From assembly GCF_009884975.1 (NCBI RefSeq), contig NZ_CP041970.1, positions 1,488,001 to 1,552,000 on the forward strand: 64,000 nucleotides of DNA. The letters are read 5' to 3'. This document shows, piece after piece, positions 53,782 to 64,000 of the stretch. Under the pieces are notes generated by a model. That model saw nothing but the letters and a program-made list of their open reading frames with translations, was not told the DNA's origin and ran no database searches. The translations under genes and the position numbers were made by a program. How positions within the stretch are numbered: position 1 is the first letter of the stretch; each line of letters starts with the position of its first letter. The DNA is from Acinetobacter dispersus (GTDB lineage Bacteria > Pseudomonadota > Gammaproteobacteria > Pseudomonadales > Moraxellaceae).

Positions 53782-56700
53782 ATGCGGTTTGTTCATCTCG
53801 GTATCCACACAGAATTCTCGATTACGGAATCGATTGTTCGCATACCTGATTTGGTCAAAGCTGCCGTTAAAGAAGAAATGCCAGCATTGGCACTCACAGA
53901 TTTATCGAATCTGCATGCCGCAGTCAAGTTTTATGAGGCATGTTTAAAAAAAGGTATTAAACCGATTCTGGGCAGCGTCATTCGACTGAATGATGCAGAG
54001 CACCGCACAACCTTATTAGCGATGAGCAGCAAAGGTTGGCGAAACCTGACTGAAATCGTGTCTCGCGGTTTTATTGAAGGCCAGCAACTCAGTCTCCCAT
54101 GCGTACAAAAAGAATGGGTACTTGAACAAGCTGAAGATCTGATTGTCTTACTGGGCCAACACAGTGATGTTGGTAAAATGCTCTGTTCTTCCAATCCACA
54201 AAAAGCTGAACCTTTATTAGAAGCGTGGATTGAAAAGTTTGGAAATCGTGTCTATTTGGCGTTTACACGGACTGAACGTGCTGGTGAAGAAGATTTCATT
54301 CAGCAAGCAGTAAAACTCGCAGCAAAATATCAAATTGGTGTTGTTGCGCATAATGATGTTCATTTTGTTGAACAAGATGATTTTGAAGCACATGAGGCAC
54401 GTGTTTGTATCGCCGATGGTTATGTGCTTGGGGATGACAAACGTCCTAAGAATTATACACCTGAACAATATTTCAAAACTGGCGAGCAAATGTCTGAACT
54501 TTTCTCAGACATTCCGAGTGCCATAGAAAATAGCTACCATATCGCAAAGCGTTGTAATGTCAAATTACAACTCGGCACTTATTTCTTACCTGACTTCCCT
54601 ATTCCCGATGGCTATACCATCGACACCTATTTTGAACATTTGTCTCGTACAGGTTTAGAGGAACGTTTAAATCATCTTTATCCAATTGCTGCACGTGATG
54701 AAGATTGGGCAGAAATTCGTAAACCTTATGATGAACGAATCAAATACGAAGTTGATATCATTCTCAAGATGGGATTCCCTGGCTACTTCCTGATCGTCAT
54801 GGACTTTATTCAGTGGGCCAAAAATAATGGCGTACCTGTTGGTCCTGGTCGTGGTTCGGGTGCTGGTTCACTGGTTGCCTACAGTTTAAAAATTACCGAT
54901 CTTGACCCATTACGTTATGATCTACTATTTGAACGTTTCTTAAACCCAGAACGTGTTTCGATGCCCGATTTCGACGTCGATTTCTGTATCGCAGGTCGTG
55001 ACCGTGTCATTGAATATGTAGCTCAAAATTATGGCCGCCAAGCGGTATCACAGATTGCAACTTTCGGTACCATGGCTGCGAAAGGTGCGATTCGAGATGT
55101 AGCACGTGTCCTAGGTAAGTCTTATGGTCTTGCTGACCGTATCTCAAAAATGGTTCCAACCAAACCGCTTGGTGTCGATTTAGCGACTGCAATTGATATG
55201 GAACCTCAGCTTAAAGATATCGTCACCAATCCATCCAACCCTGACAATGATGATGCTGCTGAAATCTGGGAAATGGCACTCAAACTTGAAGGTATTACCC
55301 GTAATACAGGTAAACATGCGGGTGGTGTCGTTATTGCGCCAGGTAAAATTACCGATTACTCTGCAGTATTGTGTGATGCAGATGGCACTAACCGTGTCGC
55401 GCAATACGATAAAGATGACGTAGAAGCAGCAGGTCTGGTTAAGTTTGACTTCTTGGGTTTACGTAACCTGACCGTGATTGAAGATGCGGTTCAAAATATT
55501 AATAAAAGAATCAAGGCTGAAATACCACTTAATATTGCCGATGTCCCACTGGATGACAAAGATGCCTATCTGGTCTTTGCCAATGCAAATACCACAGCGG
55601 TATTCCAGTTTGAATCCGTCGGCATGAAAAAAATGCTTAAGGAAGCAAGACCAAGCAAATTTGAAGAAATTATTGCTTTCGTATCCTTATATCGACCAGG
55701 TCCTATGGATCTTATTCCTGACTTTATCCACCGTATGCATGGTGGTGAGTTTGAATATCTACATCCTTTATTGGAAGGTGTGTTAGAACCGACCTACGGG
55801 ATTATGGTTTACCAAGAACAGGTAATGCAGGCTGCACAGTTCTGTGCAGGTTATACCCTTGGCGGCGCGGATTTACTTCGTCGAGCTATGGGTAAAAAGA
55901 AACCTGAAGAAATGGTGAAACAACGCCAAATCTTTATTGAAGGTGCATCGAAAAAAGATATTGATGAAGCAACTGCTAACCATATTTTCGACTATATGGA
56001 AAAATTCGCAGGTTATGGTTTTAACAAATCACATGCCGCTGCCTATGCCCTAGTTGCCTATCATACGGCTTGGTTAAAAGCACATTACCCTGCTGAGTTT
56101 ATGGCGGCCGTTTTATCATCGGAAATGCAGAATACGGACAGTATCGTATTCTTGATTGACGACTGCCGTAATAACAAGTTAGAAGTACTGCCACCTTCGG
56201 TCAACATGTCTTTATATCACTTCCATGCCAGTGACGAACAAACCATTGTCTACGGCTTAGGTGCAATTAAAGGTGTTGGTGAACAGGCGATGCAATCGGT
56301 CATCGATTCACGAATTAATGAAGGCCCATATAAAGATCTATTTGATTTCTGTCATCGTATTGATCTGAAAAAAATCAATAAGCGTACCTTAGAAGCTTTG
56401 ATTCGTGCAGGTGCGCTGGATTGTCTTGGTATTGAACGCTCAAGTTTAATGGCTCAATTACCTGAAGCAGTCCAAGCAGCTGATCAAGCTCGAAGTAATC
56501 GTGAAACAGGTATCATGGACTTGTTTGGTGAAGTTGAAGAAGTTCAGCGTAAACCTGCCAAGCCTGTAAAACCATGGGCAGATGAAGTTCGCCTCAAAGG
56601 TGAAAAAGACACACTTGGCTTGTATCTCACAGGTCACCCAATTGATGTTTACCGCCCTGAATTAAAATCATTCATTTCTGCCAAACTGAATGAACTCACT

Positions 56701-57345
56701 CCGACACGTCGTGGTGTAACTACGGTTTTTGCAGGTCTGGTGGTTGATATTGCCAACTTCCCGAACCGTATCATGATCACACTCGATGATGGTACAGCAC
56801 GTGTTGAAATTAGCTGTAACCATGAGCGTTTCCAACGCTATAAAGATATTGTTCGTTTAGAACAGGTTGTGGTGATTGAGGGTGAAGTTTACGAGCGTGA
56901 AGGCTTTGATCGCCCGATGGCACGATTAAGTAAAGCTTTTAATTTGAATGAAATTCGCCAAAAACGAGCGCAAAGCATTCAAATTCGCCTCCCTCAAGAT
57001 TTGATGACCAAATCTTTAGCCAAGGATCTACAGGCGATCCTATTACCTTATTGTAATATCGATATGTGTCAGCATATTGGTCTGCAAATCCTGCTTGAAC
57101 AAAGCTTCGCAACTGCTGAATTACATTTAGGTGCACAATGGAAAGTTGTGCCATTAGATGAATTACTTGGAAAATTACGCGATTATTTTGGCAAAGAAAC
57201 CATTTTCATCGAATACCAAGTGAAATCGAAGGCTGCAAAAGCAGCTGAGGCACCTAAAGTTGCAACGGTAGCTCCTCCACCAGACAATATGTCAATGGAT
57301 GAAGCACTGGATCTTTATCAAGCTGAAGTCTCTCAATACTCTTAA
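53782..57345 (+). CDS. dnaE: DNA polymerase III alpha subunit DnaE
   Basis: 1187 residues, normal size. PHP domain at the N-terminus (FVHLGIHTEFSI, ALTDLSNLHAAVKFY), the polymerase core with catalytic aspartates in MPDFDVDFC (about D398 and D400), the GPGRGSGAGSLVAY and FGTMAAKGAIRDVARVLG motifs, helix-hairpin-helix, OB domain (VTTVFAGLVVDI) and a C-terminal tau-binding region. The replicative polymerase that copies the chromosome. The ATG at 53782 gives the family start MRFVHLG; earlier frames are spurious. It begins a dnaE-trmJ-cysE run. Confidence 0.98.
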   Translation: MRFVHLGIHTEFSITESIVRIPDLVKAAVKEEMPALALTDLSNLHAAVKFYEACLKKGIKPILGSVIRLNDAEHRTTLLAMSSKGWRNLTEIVSRGFIEGQQLSLPCVQKEWVLEQAEDLIVLLGQHSDVGKMLCSSNPQKAEPLLEAWIEKFGNRVYLAFTRTERAGEEDFIQQAVKLAAKYQIGVVAHNDVHFVEQDDFEAHEARVCIADGYVLGDDKRPKNYTPEQYFKTGEQMSELFSDIPSAIENSYHIAKRCNVKLQLGTYFLPDFPIPDGYTIDTYFEHLSRTGLEERLNHLYPIAARDEDWAEIRKPYDERIKYEVDIILKMGFPGYFLIVMDFIQWAKNNGVPVGPGRGSGAGSLVAYSLKITDLDPLRYDLLFERFLNPERVSMPDFDVDFCIAGRDRVIEYVAQNYGRQAVSQIATFGTMAAKGAIRDVARVLGKSYGLADRISKMVPTKPLGVDLATAIDMEPQLKDIVTNPSNPDNDDAAEIWEMALKLEGITRNTGKHAGGVVIAPGKITDYSAVLCDADGTNRVAQYDKDDVEAAGLVKFDFLGLRNLTVIEDAVQNINKRIKAEIPLNIADVPLDDKDAYLVFANANTTAVFQFESVGMKKMLKEARPSKFEEIIAFVSLYRPGPMDLIPDFIHRMHGGEFEYLHPLLEGVLEPTYGIMVYQEQVMQAAQFCAGYTLGGADLLRRAMGKKKPEEMVKQRQIFIEGASKKDIDEATANHIFDYMEKFAGYGFNKSHAAAYALVAYHTAWLKAHYPAEFMAAVLSSEMQNTDSIVFLIDDCRNNKLEVLPPSVNMSLYHFHASDEQTIVYGLGAIKGVGEQAMQSVIDSRINEGPYKDLFDFCHRIDLKKINKRTLEALIRAGALDCLGIERSSLMAQLPEAVQAADQARSNRETGIMDLFGEVEEVQRKPAKPVKPWADEVRLKGEKDTLGLYLTGHPIDVYRPELKSFISAKLNELTPTRRGVTTVFAGLVVDIANFPNRIMITLDDGTARVEISCNHERFQRYKDIVRLEQVVVIEGEVYEREGFDRPMARLSKAFNLNEIRQKRAQSIQIRLPQDLMTKSLAKDLQAILLPYCNIDMCQHIGLQILLEQSFATAELHLGAQWKVVPLDELLGKLRDYFGKETIFIEYQVKSKAAKAAEAPKVATVAPPPDNMSMDEALDLYQAEVSQYS

Positions 57346-57358
57346 TTTTGGATAATAT

Positions 57359-58198
57359 ATGAACCTGTTTGACTCAAACAATGTGTCCAAACATTTGGAT
57401 CATGTGCGTATTGTTATGGTCAATACCACCCTACCAGCCAATATTGGTAGTGCCTTACGCGCAATGAAAACCATGGGTTTATCAAAACTTGTACTCGTCG
57501 CACCTAAGACCTATCCACATCCGGATATTGATGCACTGGCAGCAGGTGCGCAAGATTTAATTGAACAAATTGAAATTGTTGAAACTTTGGAACAAGCGAT
57601 TCAAGATTGTCATATGGTGTTTGGGACCAGTGCACGTAGTCGTACGATTCCATGGCCATTGCTAGATGTTCGACCCGCTGCAAAAGAAGCATTAGATGCT
57701 GCAACCAAACAACAAAATATTGCAATTGTGTTTGGGCGTGAAGATCGTGGACTTACCAATGAAGAATTAGCCCTAGCCAATTATCACTTAACCATTCCAG
57801 TAAACCCTGAATATGGCGTACTCAATGTTGCGCAAGCGATTCAAGTGGTCTGCTATGAATTAAGAATGGCTGCGCTTGAACAAAACACTCAGGTTCAAGA
57901 CAAGCCAGATGACCACATGCAACTGAAGCAACAACAAAGCATGGAATGGGATGAACCATTGGTTACACAACAACAAATGGAACAGTTTTATCCTCATTTA
58001 GAAAAAATGTTGACTGAAATTGAGTTTTTAGATCCAAATAATCCCCGTTTACTCCCATTACGCTTGCGTCGTCTATTCGGAAGGATACAATTAGATCGTA
58101 TGGAGTATCATTTATTACGTGGAATATTTAGCCGCGTACAGGCATTAGCCCAAGGTTCATGGAAAAAGACTAATACGGAGGATCATAATCATGATTAA
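57359..58198 (+). CDS. trmJ: tRNA (cytidine/uridine-2'-O-)-methyltransferase TrmJ
   Basis: 279 residues. SPOUT-class enzyme that methylates ribose of nucleotide 32 in tRNA. The N-terminus [32 protein letters not shown], the FGTSARSR segment, [13 protein letters not shown] and the knot [24 protein letters not shown] are typical. It starts 13 bases after dnaE and overlaps cysE by 8 bases. Confidence 0.96.
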   Translation: MNLFDSNNVSKHLDHVRIVMVNTTLPANIGSALRAMKTMGLSKLVLVAPKTYPHPDIDALAAGAQDLIEQIEIVETLEQAIQDCHMVFGTSARSRTIPWPLLDVRPAAKEALDAATKQQNIAIVFGREDRGLTNEELALANYHLTIPVNPEYGVLNVAQAIQVVCYELRMAALEQNTQVQDKPDDHMQLKQQQSMEWDEPLVTQQQMEQFYPHLEKMLTEIEFLDPNNPRLLPLRLRRLFGRIQLDRMEYHLLRGIFSRVQALAQGSWKKTNTEDHNHD

Positions 58199-59003
58199 AC
58201 AGCTAAAAGAAGATATCGAAGCTGTATTTGCGCGTGATCCTGCGGCTCGCAATACATTAGAAGTCCTGACCACCTATCCAGGTATCCATGCACTGATTAT
58301 GCATCGCATGGCACATGAGCTTTGGAAAAAAGAATACAAAGGCACTGCCCGCCTACTTTCTTCTTTTAGCCGCTTTGCAACGGGTATTGAGATTCATCCT
58401 GGTGCAAAAATTGGTAAGCGATTTTTTATCGATCACGGCATGGGTGTGGTGATTGGTGAAACAGCTGAGATCGGTGATGATGTAACGCTTTATCATAGTG
58501 TCACCTTAGGTGGAACCACATGGAATAAAGGCAAACGTCATCCAACACTTGAAGATGGCGTTGTTGTTGGTGCTGGTGCAAAAATCTTGGGACCGTTTAC
58601 AGTACATAAAGGTGCCAAAGTCGGCTCAAATGCAGTTGTAACCAAAGAAGTACCTGCTGGTGTAACTGCTGTTGGTAACCCTGCCCGCTATATTTTCAAA
58701 GACAAAAGTCAAATCGAACAAGACGAAGTCAGTCGCCGTGACTATGCAGAAAGTATTGGTTTCGAACCTTATGCGACAACACAGGATCAGTCAGATCCTA
58801 TTTTAGAAGGCATTCGTGTTTTACTTGATCGCATGCAAAAGAACGAAAAACGCATGAACGTACTTTGCCAACGTTTGTCTGAACTTGACCCAAGCTTTAC
58901 CTCACAGAGTTCAAAAACTCAACCGTTGAGTAAAGAAGAACTCAAAATTATTGAAGAAGTTAGACGTGAGTGCGAAGCACAGAACAAAACTTCAGCAACA
59001 TAA
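58191..59003 (+). CDS. cysE: Serine O-acetyltransferase CysE
   Basis: 270 residues. N-terminal helical domain and a left-handed parallel beta-helix with hexapeptide repeats ([76 protein letters not shown]). The catalytic [11 protein letters not shown] region is intact. First step of cysteine synthesis (O-acetylserine). The final tail is longer than E. coli and polar. GGAGGATC precedes the ATG, within the trmJ end. Confidence 0.96.
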   Translation: MIKQLKEDIEAVFARDPAARNTLEVLTTYPGIHALIMHRMAHELWKKEYKGTARLLSSFSRFATGIEIHPGAKIGKRFFIDHGMGVVIGETAEIGDDVTLYHSVTLGGTTWNKGKRHPTLEDGVVVGAGAKILGPFTVHKGAKVGSNAVVTKEVPAGVTAVGNPARYIFKDKSQIEQDEVSRRDYAESIGFEPYATTQDQSDPILEGIRVLLDRMQKNEKRMNVLCQRLSELDPSFTSQSSKTQPLSKEELKIIEEVRRECEAQNKTSAT

Positions 59004-59116
59004 TTCAATATATAAGAAATGTAACAAGCTTATCATTGCAAGTTGGTTTTGCTTTTCCTAGACTGTTGAAACCAACGATCTACTTCTCATTTAACTAGAA
59101 TTAATGGATGTAAAGC

Positions 59117-60016
59117 ATGAATTTTAAGCCTTTGGCATTACTTGTACTTTCAACTTCTTTTTTGACGGCCTGTGGCATCGCCCCAGCAAAAAAAGATAAG
59201 GTTGCTGAACCATTTGTGTTCAAGGAACCAGATCCAACCCCAGCTTTCTATGCTTTAAATCCAATCAAGTATGATGCACCACCAAGTTTTGAAGTTGCGA
59301 TTAAAGATGCAACTGCTCAACCTGTAACAAAGATGGTAGTGTCATTACAAAGTGATCCTTCAAAATCTACAACGCTTGATGTCAACAAACTTATTATTCC
59401 AACAATCGACAGCAAACAACGCAGCATGAAATATGCAGTTCTAGCTGGCGACAATGAAGTTGATGTGACTGAAATCGACGATTTCTTACAATTGGTTGAA
59501 GGTAAAGCACGTCACTATCCACCTCGTTTCTCTGAGCGTCAAGAACGTAAAGGCTATGAAGTGAAGTTGAAAGAAACGACACAAAAATTAGATGCTTTAG
59601 CTGAAAAGCCAAATGCTTCACTTGACGTATTAACACGTGCTTTCAAAGCGAGTGTAATGGCACGTAATCTCGACTTGGGTACCTCATATACTTCAAAATC
59701 GTTGACTTATGCTCAACGTATTCTTGCGATCAACCCAAGTGATGCAGAAACTAATTTCTGGTTTGGTTTTGGTTTATCTGAAGGTGGCGGTCAGCGTGAA
59801 GCGATTCCATATTTAGATAAAGCCATGAAAGGTGGTGTACAAGAAGCTTATCTTTCTGCTGCAAATAACTACCTTTGGTTAGAGCAAAAGAAAAATGCGA
59901 TTCAAACCTTAAAGAACTATAAAGTGAGCTATCCAGATGAAGCGGAAGTCACTGATCGCTTAATCAAAGAAGTTGAAACTGGAAAACGCTGGAATATGTG
60001 GCAAGTTTTAAACTAA
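59117..60016 (+). CDS. TPR-type lipoprotein of unknown function (299 aa)
   Basis: Lipoprotein signal MNFKPLALLVLSTSFLTAC (lipobox LTAC). After a Lys/Glu/Pro-rich linker comes a beta-rich segment (TKMVVSLQSDPSKSTTLDVN, MKYAVLAGDNEVDVTEIDDFLQ) and then helical pairs like TPR repeats (AQRILAINPSDAETNFWFGFGLSEGGGQREAIPYLDKAMKGG, LSAANNYLWLEQKKNAIQTL). It is probably outer-membrane attached and holds partners in the periplasm. Followed by a terminator. Confidence 0.85.
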   Translation: MNFKPLALLVLSTSFLTACGIAPAKKDKVAEPFVFKEPDPTPAFYALNPIKYDAPPSFEVAIKDATAQPVTKMVVSLQSDPSKSTTLDVNKLIIPTIDSKQRSMKYAVLAGDNEVDVTEIDDFLQLVEGKARHYPPRFSERQERKGYEVKLKETTQKLDALAEKPNASLDVLTRAFKASVMARNLDLGTSYTSKSLTYAQRILAINPSDAETNFWFGFGLSEGGGQREAIPYLDKAMKGGVQEAYLSAANNYLWLEQKKNAIQTLKNYKVSYPDEAEVTDRLIKEVETGKRWNMWQVLN

Positions 60017-60036
60017 TTGTTTGCAAATTTTGCTCT

Positions 60037-60070
60037 AAAAAATAGACTGTCGTGTACAGTCTATTTTTTT
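60037..60070 (+). terminator. Terminator after the TPR lipoprotein
   Basis: AAAAAATAGACTGT / ACAGTCTATTTTTTT with CGTGT loop. Confidence 0.9.
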
Positions 60071-60140
60071 ATCAGTCATTGAAAAAACATTCTATTTTCG
60101 TATTATAGCTACAATCTTCCAGCGAACTTGCTGACATATC

Positions 60141-62159
60141 ATGCTAGCATTTACACCCAATAAGCGTTTATTTTTTATCTCTCTCCTAAGCACTGTCGTG
60201 ATGAGTGGCTGCCAAGTTGTCAGTATCAAACAACAAGCACTCAACGTCACAATTGCCAACGAACGTAACAGCATTCTGACTCAAAAGAAGCTCAGTGAAG
60301 CCAGTCTAAATGTACTTTCAATGTCAGGCAAAGAAGCTAAAGTCTGTATGCAGACCCCAAATGAGTGTATTGCTGACTTACATAAAATCCCACAGATTCA
60401 AGATGAACAATTGCTATCGACAGCCAGTGAACTATATCTTTCCAAGGCAATGGCACTTTCTGATTCCTCTGAATGCAAAATCAGTAAGCTGACTAAACAT
60501 AAAGCTGAAGAACAACAAAAAGCAATCCAAAAGACCTATGAGCAATGCCTCGACCAAGAACTGGAAGCTTTAGATAAAAGTATCCGCTATAGCTATGCTT
60601 ATTTATTTAAAACTGCTCGCCAGCCACAAGAACGGATTTTTGATAATAGACAAGTTCAGATTCGAGACTTCTATAATCAAGCCTTAACCAAATTGGTAAA
60701 TGTGCATAGTCTTAGAAATCCATCCAAGATCATAGCACCCACCATTCAGATTGGAAAAAGTATCTATACGATTGATATTCAGTCCTATCAACGACTTCAA
60801 AATATGAAACTAGAAAAATTTATTTCTAGTTATAACATGAACTTTTCAGGCTTAAGGGCAATCAACCGTCGTGATGGTTTCGGCTCGGATTTCGTTGCTG
60901 TCTTTCCTTCGACAGATGCCACTCATGGTGAAAATAAATATATTCTTGATCCATTAAGTTATAGTTATCCCAATGGACTTAACCCCAATATTCATAAAGC
61001 ACGCTATTTAGCCGCAACCATCATTGCGCAACCCAAGAATCCAGCGGCAACGATTAATGATGTTTTAAATAACCCAAACTTTGAAGTAAAGGTTTATGAC
61101 CCTTATAGCGTAGAGAAAGTCAGTATTGCAGGTAAAGAATATTCACTTGCCGCGAACTTCTCAGCACCTTATGGTCTTTGGTTAGCTGAAAATAATTTAG
61201 GTGCAGCGGCCTATTTAACCTTAATTGATCGTGATCAGCATCTCACCATGCCGCATTTATACATGCTTGAACCTTACAATCCAAACAAGAAAGTGATTGT
61301 ATTGGTACATGGTCTTGCCAGCAGCCCTGAGGCATGGATTGCAGTCACCAATGATATTATGGGTGATGCCGTTCTGCGTGAACATTACCAAGTTTGGCAA
61401 GTGTTCTACTCAACCAATATGCCAATCTTGGAAAGTCGTTTCCAGATTTACGCACTCTTAAAACAAGCCTTTGGCTCGCTGAATAACAAAGATCCAGCAG
61501 CTCAAGATGCGGTTTTAATTGGTCATAGTATGGGAGGTATTATCAGCCGTCTTTTAGTCAGTAATGCAGATATCTCTAAGCAGGCTCTGACCATGATGAA
61601 TAGTCGCCAGCAAGCACGTTTACGTAAGCATCCCGTGATTGGTGAACGACTTAAAATGGAACCAATTACTAATTTTGATCGGGCTATTTTCTTGGCTGCT
61701 CCACATAAAGGAACTGACTTTGCCGATCGTTGGTTTACTTTGGCGGCACGAAAGATTATCAAACTTCCTGCAACCTTCTTAACTACTCTAGCGGATACTC
61801 TTACCAGCGATGACATGGATCTTAAAGATTTTGTCAAAACTCTGACCAATGATGTAATTCAAAATGGTCCAAGCGATCTCAGTAAAAAATCTAAGTTTAT
61901 GGAGTTAACTGCCAGTATCCCACCAGAAAAAGACCTCGTGTTCCATTCTATTATGGGTAACATTACCAAGAGTGATGATCCAAATGTCATTACTGATGGT
62001 ATTGTTCCATATAAAAGTGCGCATTTAGATGGTGCTGTTTCTGAAAAGATTTTCACTGGTGGCCACTCTATTCAGGAAACACCTGAAGCGGTGTTAGAAC
62101 TTCGTCGTATCTTACGCCAGCATTTAGTGGATCATGGTTTATATAAACCGAAGAATTAA
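60141..62159 (+). CDS. Lipase-like alpha/beta hydrolase, lipoprotein with large N-terminal domain (672 aa)
   Basis: A lipoprotein signal ends VVMSGC (about residue 24). Residues 25-380 are a domain that I cannot name, with helical and Cys-containing segments (VCMQTPNEC, SECKIS, YEQCLD). The C-terminal hydrolase has VIVLVHGLASSPEAW (oxyanion loop), nucleophile GHSMGGIISR, a Lys-rich helical lid segment (RQQARLRKHPVIGERLKM), LAAPHKGTDFADRW and a late TGGHSIQE for the catalytic histidine. It may act at the envelope on lipids or esters. A TAA stop is followed by a terminator. Confidence 0.88.
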   Translation: MLAFTPNKRLFFISLLSTVVMSGCQVVSIKQQALNVTIANERNSILTQKKLSEASLNVLSMSGKEAKVCMQTPNECIADLHKIPQIQDEQLLSTASELYLSKAMALSDSSECKISKLTKHKAEEQQKAIQKTYEQCLDQELEALDKSIRYSYAYLFKTARQPQERIFDNRQVQIRDFYNQALTKLVNVHSLRNPSKIIAPTIQIGKSIYTIDIQSYQRLQNMKLEKFISSYNMNFSGLRAINRRDGFGSDFVAVFPSTDATHGENKYILDPLSYSYPNGLNPNIHKARYLAATIIAQPKNPAATINDVLNNPNFEVKVYDPYSVEKVSIAGKEYSLAANFSAPYGLWLAENNLGAAAYLTLIDRDQHLTMPHLYMLEPYNPNKKVIVLVHGLASSPEAWIAVTNDIMGDAVLREHYQVWQVFYSTNMPILESRFQIYALLKQAFGSLNNKDPAAQDAVLIGHSMGGIISRLLVSNADISKQALTMMNSRQQARLRKHPVIGERLKMEPITNFDRAIFLAAPHKGTDFADRWFTLAARKIIKLPATFLTTLADTLTSDDMDLKDFVKTLTNDVIQNGPSDLSKKSKFMELTASIPPEKDLVFHSIMGNITKSDDPNVITDGIVPYKSAHLDGAVSEKIFTGGHSIQETPEAVLELRRILRQHLVDHGLYKPKN

Positions 62160-62166
62160 GCACAAT

Positions 62167-62195
62167 AAAAAAGCCCCAAACAATTGGGGCTTTTT
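62167..62195. terminator. Bidirectional terminator between the hydrolase and ahpF
   Basis: AAAAAGCCCC / GGGGCTTTTT with AAACAATT loop. Confidence 0.9.
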
Positions 62196-62206
62196 AGTCA
62201 AATCAT

Positions 62207-63772
62207 TTATACACCAGAACGGATCATGTAATCAAAGGCAGACAGCGATGCTTTGGCACCTTCACCTGTGGCAATGATGATTTGCTTATAAGGCACTGTC
62301 GTACAGTCACCTGCAGCAAATACGCCTTTGACATTGGTTTCGTTGCGATCATTAATCACGATCTCACCACGATTACTGAGTTCAACCGCACTGTTCTTTA
62401 AGAAATCCGTGTTTGGCAATAAGCCAATTTGTACGAAGATCCCTGCAAGTTCAACCGTGTGTTCAATATCCGTAGCACGGTCTTTGTATTTCAATGCCGT
62501 TACTTGTGAACCATCACCCACTACTTCAGTACTGAGTGCATTCAAGATGACCGTGGTATTTGGCAAGCTATTTAATTTGTCTTGCAACACTTGGTCAGCG
62601 CGCAGTTTGGTATCAAACTCAACCAAAGTCACATGCTCAACAATCCCTGCAAGGTCAATCGCAGCTTCGACACCTGAGTTACCACCACCAATCACTGCAA
62701 CACGCTTGCCTTTGAATAATGGGCCATCACAGTGTGGGCAGTACGCTACACCACGAGTACGGTATTCAGCTTCACCTGGTACATTCATTTCTCTCCAACG
62801 TGCACCTGTAGACAGGATGATGGTTTTCGATTCAAGTTTGGCACCATTTTCCAATTCAACTTCAACCAGACCATTGGCCGTTTGATCTGCACCTGTGATC
62901 TTGCTGACACGTTGCAAGTTCATGATATCGACACCGTATTCACGAACATGGGCTTCCATGTCTTGAGCGAACTGAGGACCTACGGTTTTTTGAACAGTAG
63001 TGAAGTTCTCAATGTCCATGGTATCCATCACCTGACCGCCAAAACGTTCAGCCACAATACCCGTTTTGATGCCTTTACGTGCCGCATAGATCGCTGCTGT
63101 ACCACCCGCAGGACCACCGCCAATCACCAATACATCAAATGCATCTTTGGCATTGATTGCTGCTGCATCTTTCTCAGCTGAATTGCTATCCAACTTGGCT
63201 ACGATTTCTTCCAAAGTCATACGACCTTGACCAATATGTTGGTTGTCTTGGAACACCATTGGCACGGCTAGGATTTTGCGTTCTTCAACTTCGTCTTGGA
63301 AGAAAGCACCATCAATCATGGTTGCTGTGGTATTTGGATTATTAATCGCAATCAAGTTAAGTGCTTGAACCACATCTGGACAGTTATGGCAGCTCAACGA
63401 GACAAACACATCAAAGTTTGCAGTTAAGTTTAAACCTTTGATCTGAGTGAGTACTTCATCAGAGACTTTAGGGGCATAACCCGACACTTGTAATAATGCC
63501 AAGATCAAAGAAGTAAACTCATGTCCCATCGGTAAGCCAGCAAAGAACACACGTGGTTGTTCACCTGCTTTGGCTACACCGAAACTAGGACGGCGAGCGT
63601 TTGAACCGTCAAAACGCGCCGTAACTTGGTCAGAAAGTTCTGCAATTTCAGTCACGAGTTCTTTGATTTTTGCAGCTTTGTCGGAGTCATCTAAAGCAGC
63701 AACCAACTCGATTGGACTTTCTAAACGTTCTAAGTAAGCTTTTAATTGAGTTTTAATATTTTGATCTAACAT
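62207..63772 (-). CDS. ahpF: Alkyl hydroperoxide reductase subunit F (NADH:peroxiredoxin reductase)
   Basis: 521 residues. N-terminal double thioredoxin-like domain with active-site SCHNCPD, then a thioredoxin-reductase-like module with FAD motif [23 protein letters not shown] motif [19 protein letters not shown], and second redox disulfide in CPHCDGP. C-terminal [15 protein letters not shown] matches. It transfers electrons from NADH to AhpC to reduce peroxides. ahpC is not adjacent in this window. No OxyR site was recognised by eye. Confidence 0.97.
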   Translation of the reverse strand: MLDQNIKTQLKAYLERLESPIELVAALDDSDKAAKIKELVTEIAELSDQVTARFDGSNARRPSFGVAKAGEQPRVFFAGLPMGHEFTSLILALLQVSGYAPKVSDEVLTQIKGLNLTANFDVFVSLSCHNCPDVVQALNLIAINNPNTTATMIDGAFFQDEVEERKILAVPMVFQDNQHIGQGRMTLEEIVAKLDSNSAEKDAAAINAKDAFDVLVIGGGPAGGTAAIYAARKGIKTGIVAERFGGQVMDTMDIENFTTVQKTVGPQFAQDMEAHVREYGVDIMNLQRVSKITGADQTANGLVEVELENGAKLESKTIILSTGARWREMNVPGEAEYRTRGVAYCPHCDGPLFKGKRVAVIGGGNSGVEAAIDLAGIVEHVTLVEFDTKLRADQVLQDKLNSLPNTTVILNALSTEVVGDGSQVTALKYKDRATDIEHTVELAGIFVQIGLLPNTDFLKNSAVELSNRGEIVINDRNETNVKGVFAAGDCTTVPYKQIIIATGEGAKASLSAFDYMIRSGV

Positions 63773-63899
63773 GTATTACTCCAAATTCTAAGACGTTCAA
63801 ATCGGCTAAATTCATTCAATGAGGCTATAGTACGCAAAAGTACTGAATAGGTAAAACAGTATGTTTTTATGAGTTTGATCGGATAAACCGAACTTAAAA

Positions 63900-64000
63900 T
63901 TAAGAGACATCCAGTTTTTGACCAATCCGCACACGACGATTTTTCAAATGTTTAGCGAGTACATATAAAATTGTGCTTAAAGCAACAGCCAATACAATCA
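63900..64000 (-). CDS. C-terminal end of a membrane protein gene (partial)
   Basis: Reading the minus strand gives IVLAVALSTILYVLAKHLKN then RRVRIGQKLDVS and a stop at 63900. A hydrophobic segment followed by a basic tail is typical of the last helix of a transporter or other integral protein. The rest lies beyond the window, so the family cannot be named. Confidence 0.6.
   Translation of the reverse strand, partial: IVLAVALSTILYVLAKHLKNRRVRIGQKLDVS

Overview
The window looks like chromosome of an Acinetobacter-type gammaproteobacterium (Moraxellaceae). It is AT-rich, and most proteins (RuvC, BioB, QueG, YchF, PurT, GlnD, DapC, DnaE, TrmJ, AhpF) read like Acinetobacter versions of core genes. 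Intrinsic terminators, many of them bidirectional, separate short operons. The species is not determined. The identification comes from family recognition by eye, not from a database search.

Layout. 1-2.8 kb: the 5' part of a FAD oxidoreductase (cut by the window edge), a possible small membrane protein, two paralogous cold-shock genes and a small unknown. 3.0-8.3 kb: initiator tRNA, ruvC with an unknown AT-rich partner, nnrDE divergent from queG, then bioB. 8.5-16.1 kb: an accessory surface locus with a four-gene chaperone-usher pilus operon (pilin, chaperone, usher, tip protein), a lipoprotein and a half-length pilin-like protein. 16.1-20.6 kb: a decayed, very AT-rich stretch with a frameshifted catalase-family lipoprotein, an orphan lipoprotein, a degenerate phage-type helix-turn-helix gene, a multi-pass membrane protein, a CAU tRNA that I read as tRNA-Ile2, and a frameshifted PlsC-type acyltransferase.

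20.7-30.0 kb: yebC, an Lrp-type regulator, a GST, then a six-gene operon (two SfnB-like flavoproteins, an LLM-class monooxygenase, MetQ-N-I transporter) that looks like organosulfur scavenging. 30.1-40.3 kb: ychF, a zinc-ribbon protein, Mpo1-like protein, Crp-like regulator, an exported Lys/Ala-rich hydrophilic protein, a lipoprotein, a tautomerase-fold protein, and purT-glnD-dapC. 40.3-50.9 kb: a TonB-dependent receptor, a LysE exporter divergent from an Lrp regulator, an RND adaptor/pump pair, LysE plus AraC, and gpx-msrB. 51.2-64 kb: an AlaA-type aminotransferase with an extra N-terminal domain, a Sel1-repeat protein, dnaE-trmJ-cysE, two lipoproteins (one a lipase-like alpha/beta hydrolase), ahpF, and the 3' end of a membrane-protein gene.

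The most unusual items are these: the aminotransferase fused to a helix-turn-helix-like domain, with three helically phased 8-bp repeats in its own promoter; the 13-bp perfect hairpin between the pilin and chaperone genes; the half-size pilin-like protein beside the pilus operon; the acyltransferase broken exactly at a canonical A_AAA_AAC slippery heptamer; the exported LEA-like protein; and an overlooked 38-residue membrane ORF with its own terminator. No CRISPR array, intact prophage or intact insertion sequence was seen.
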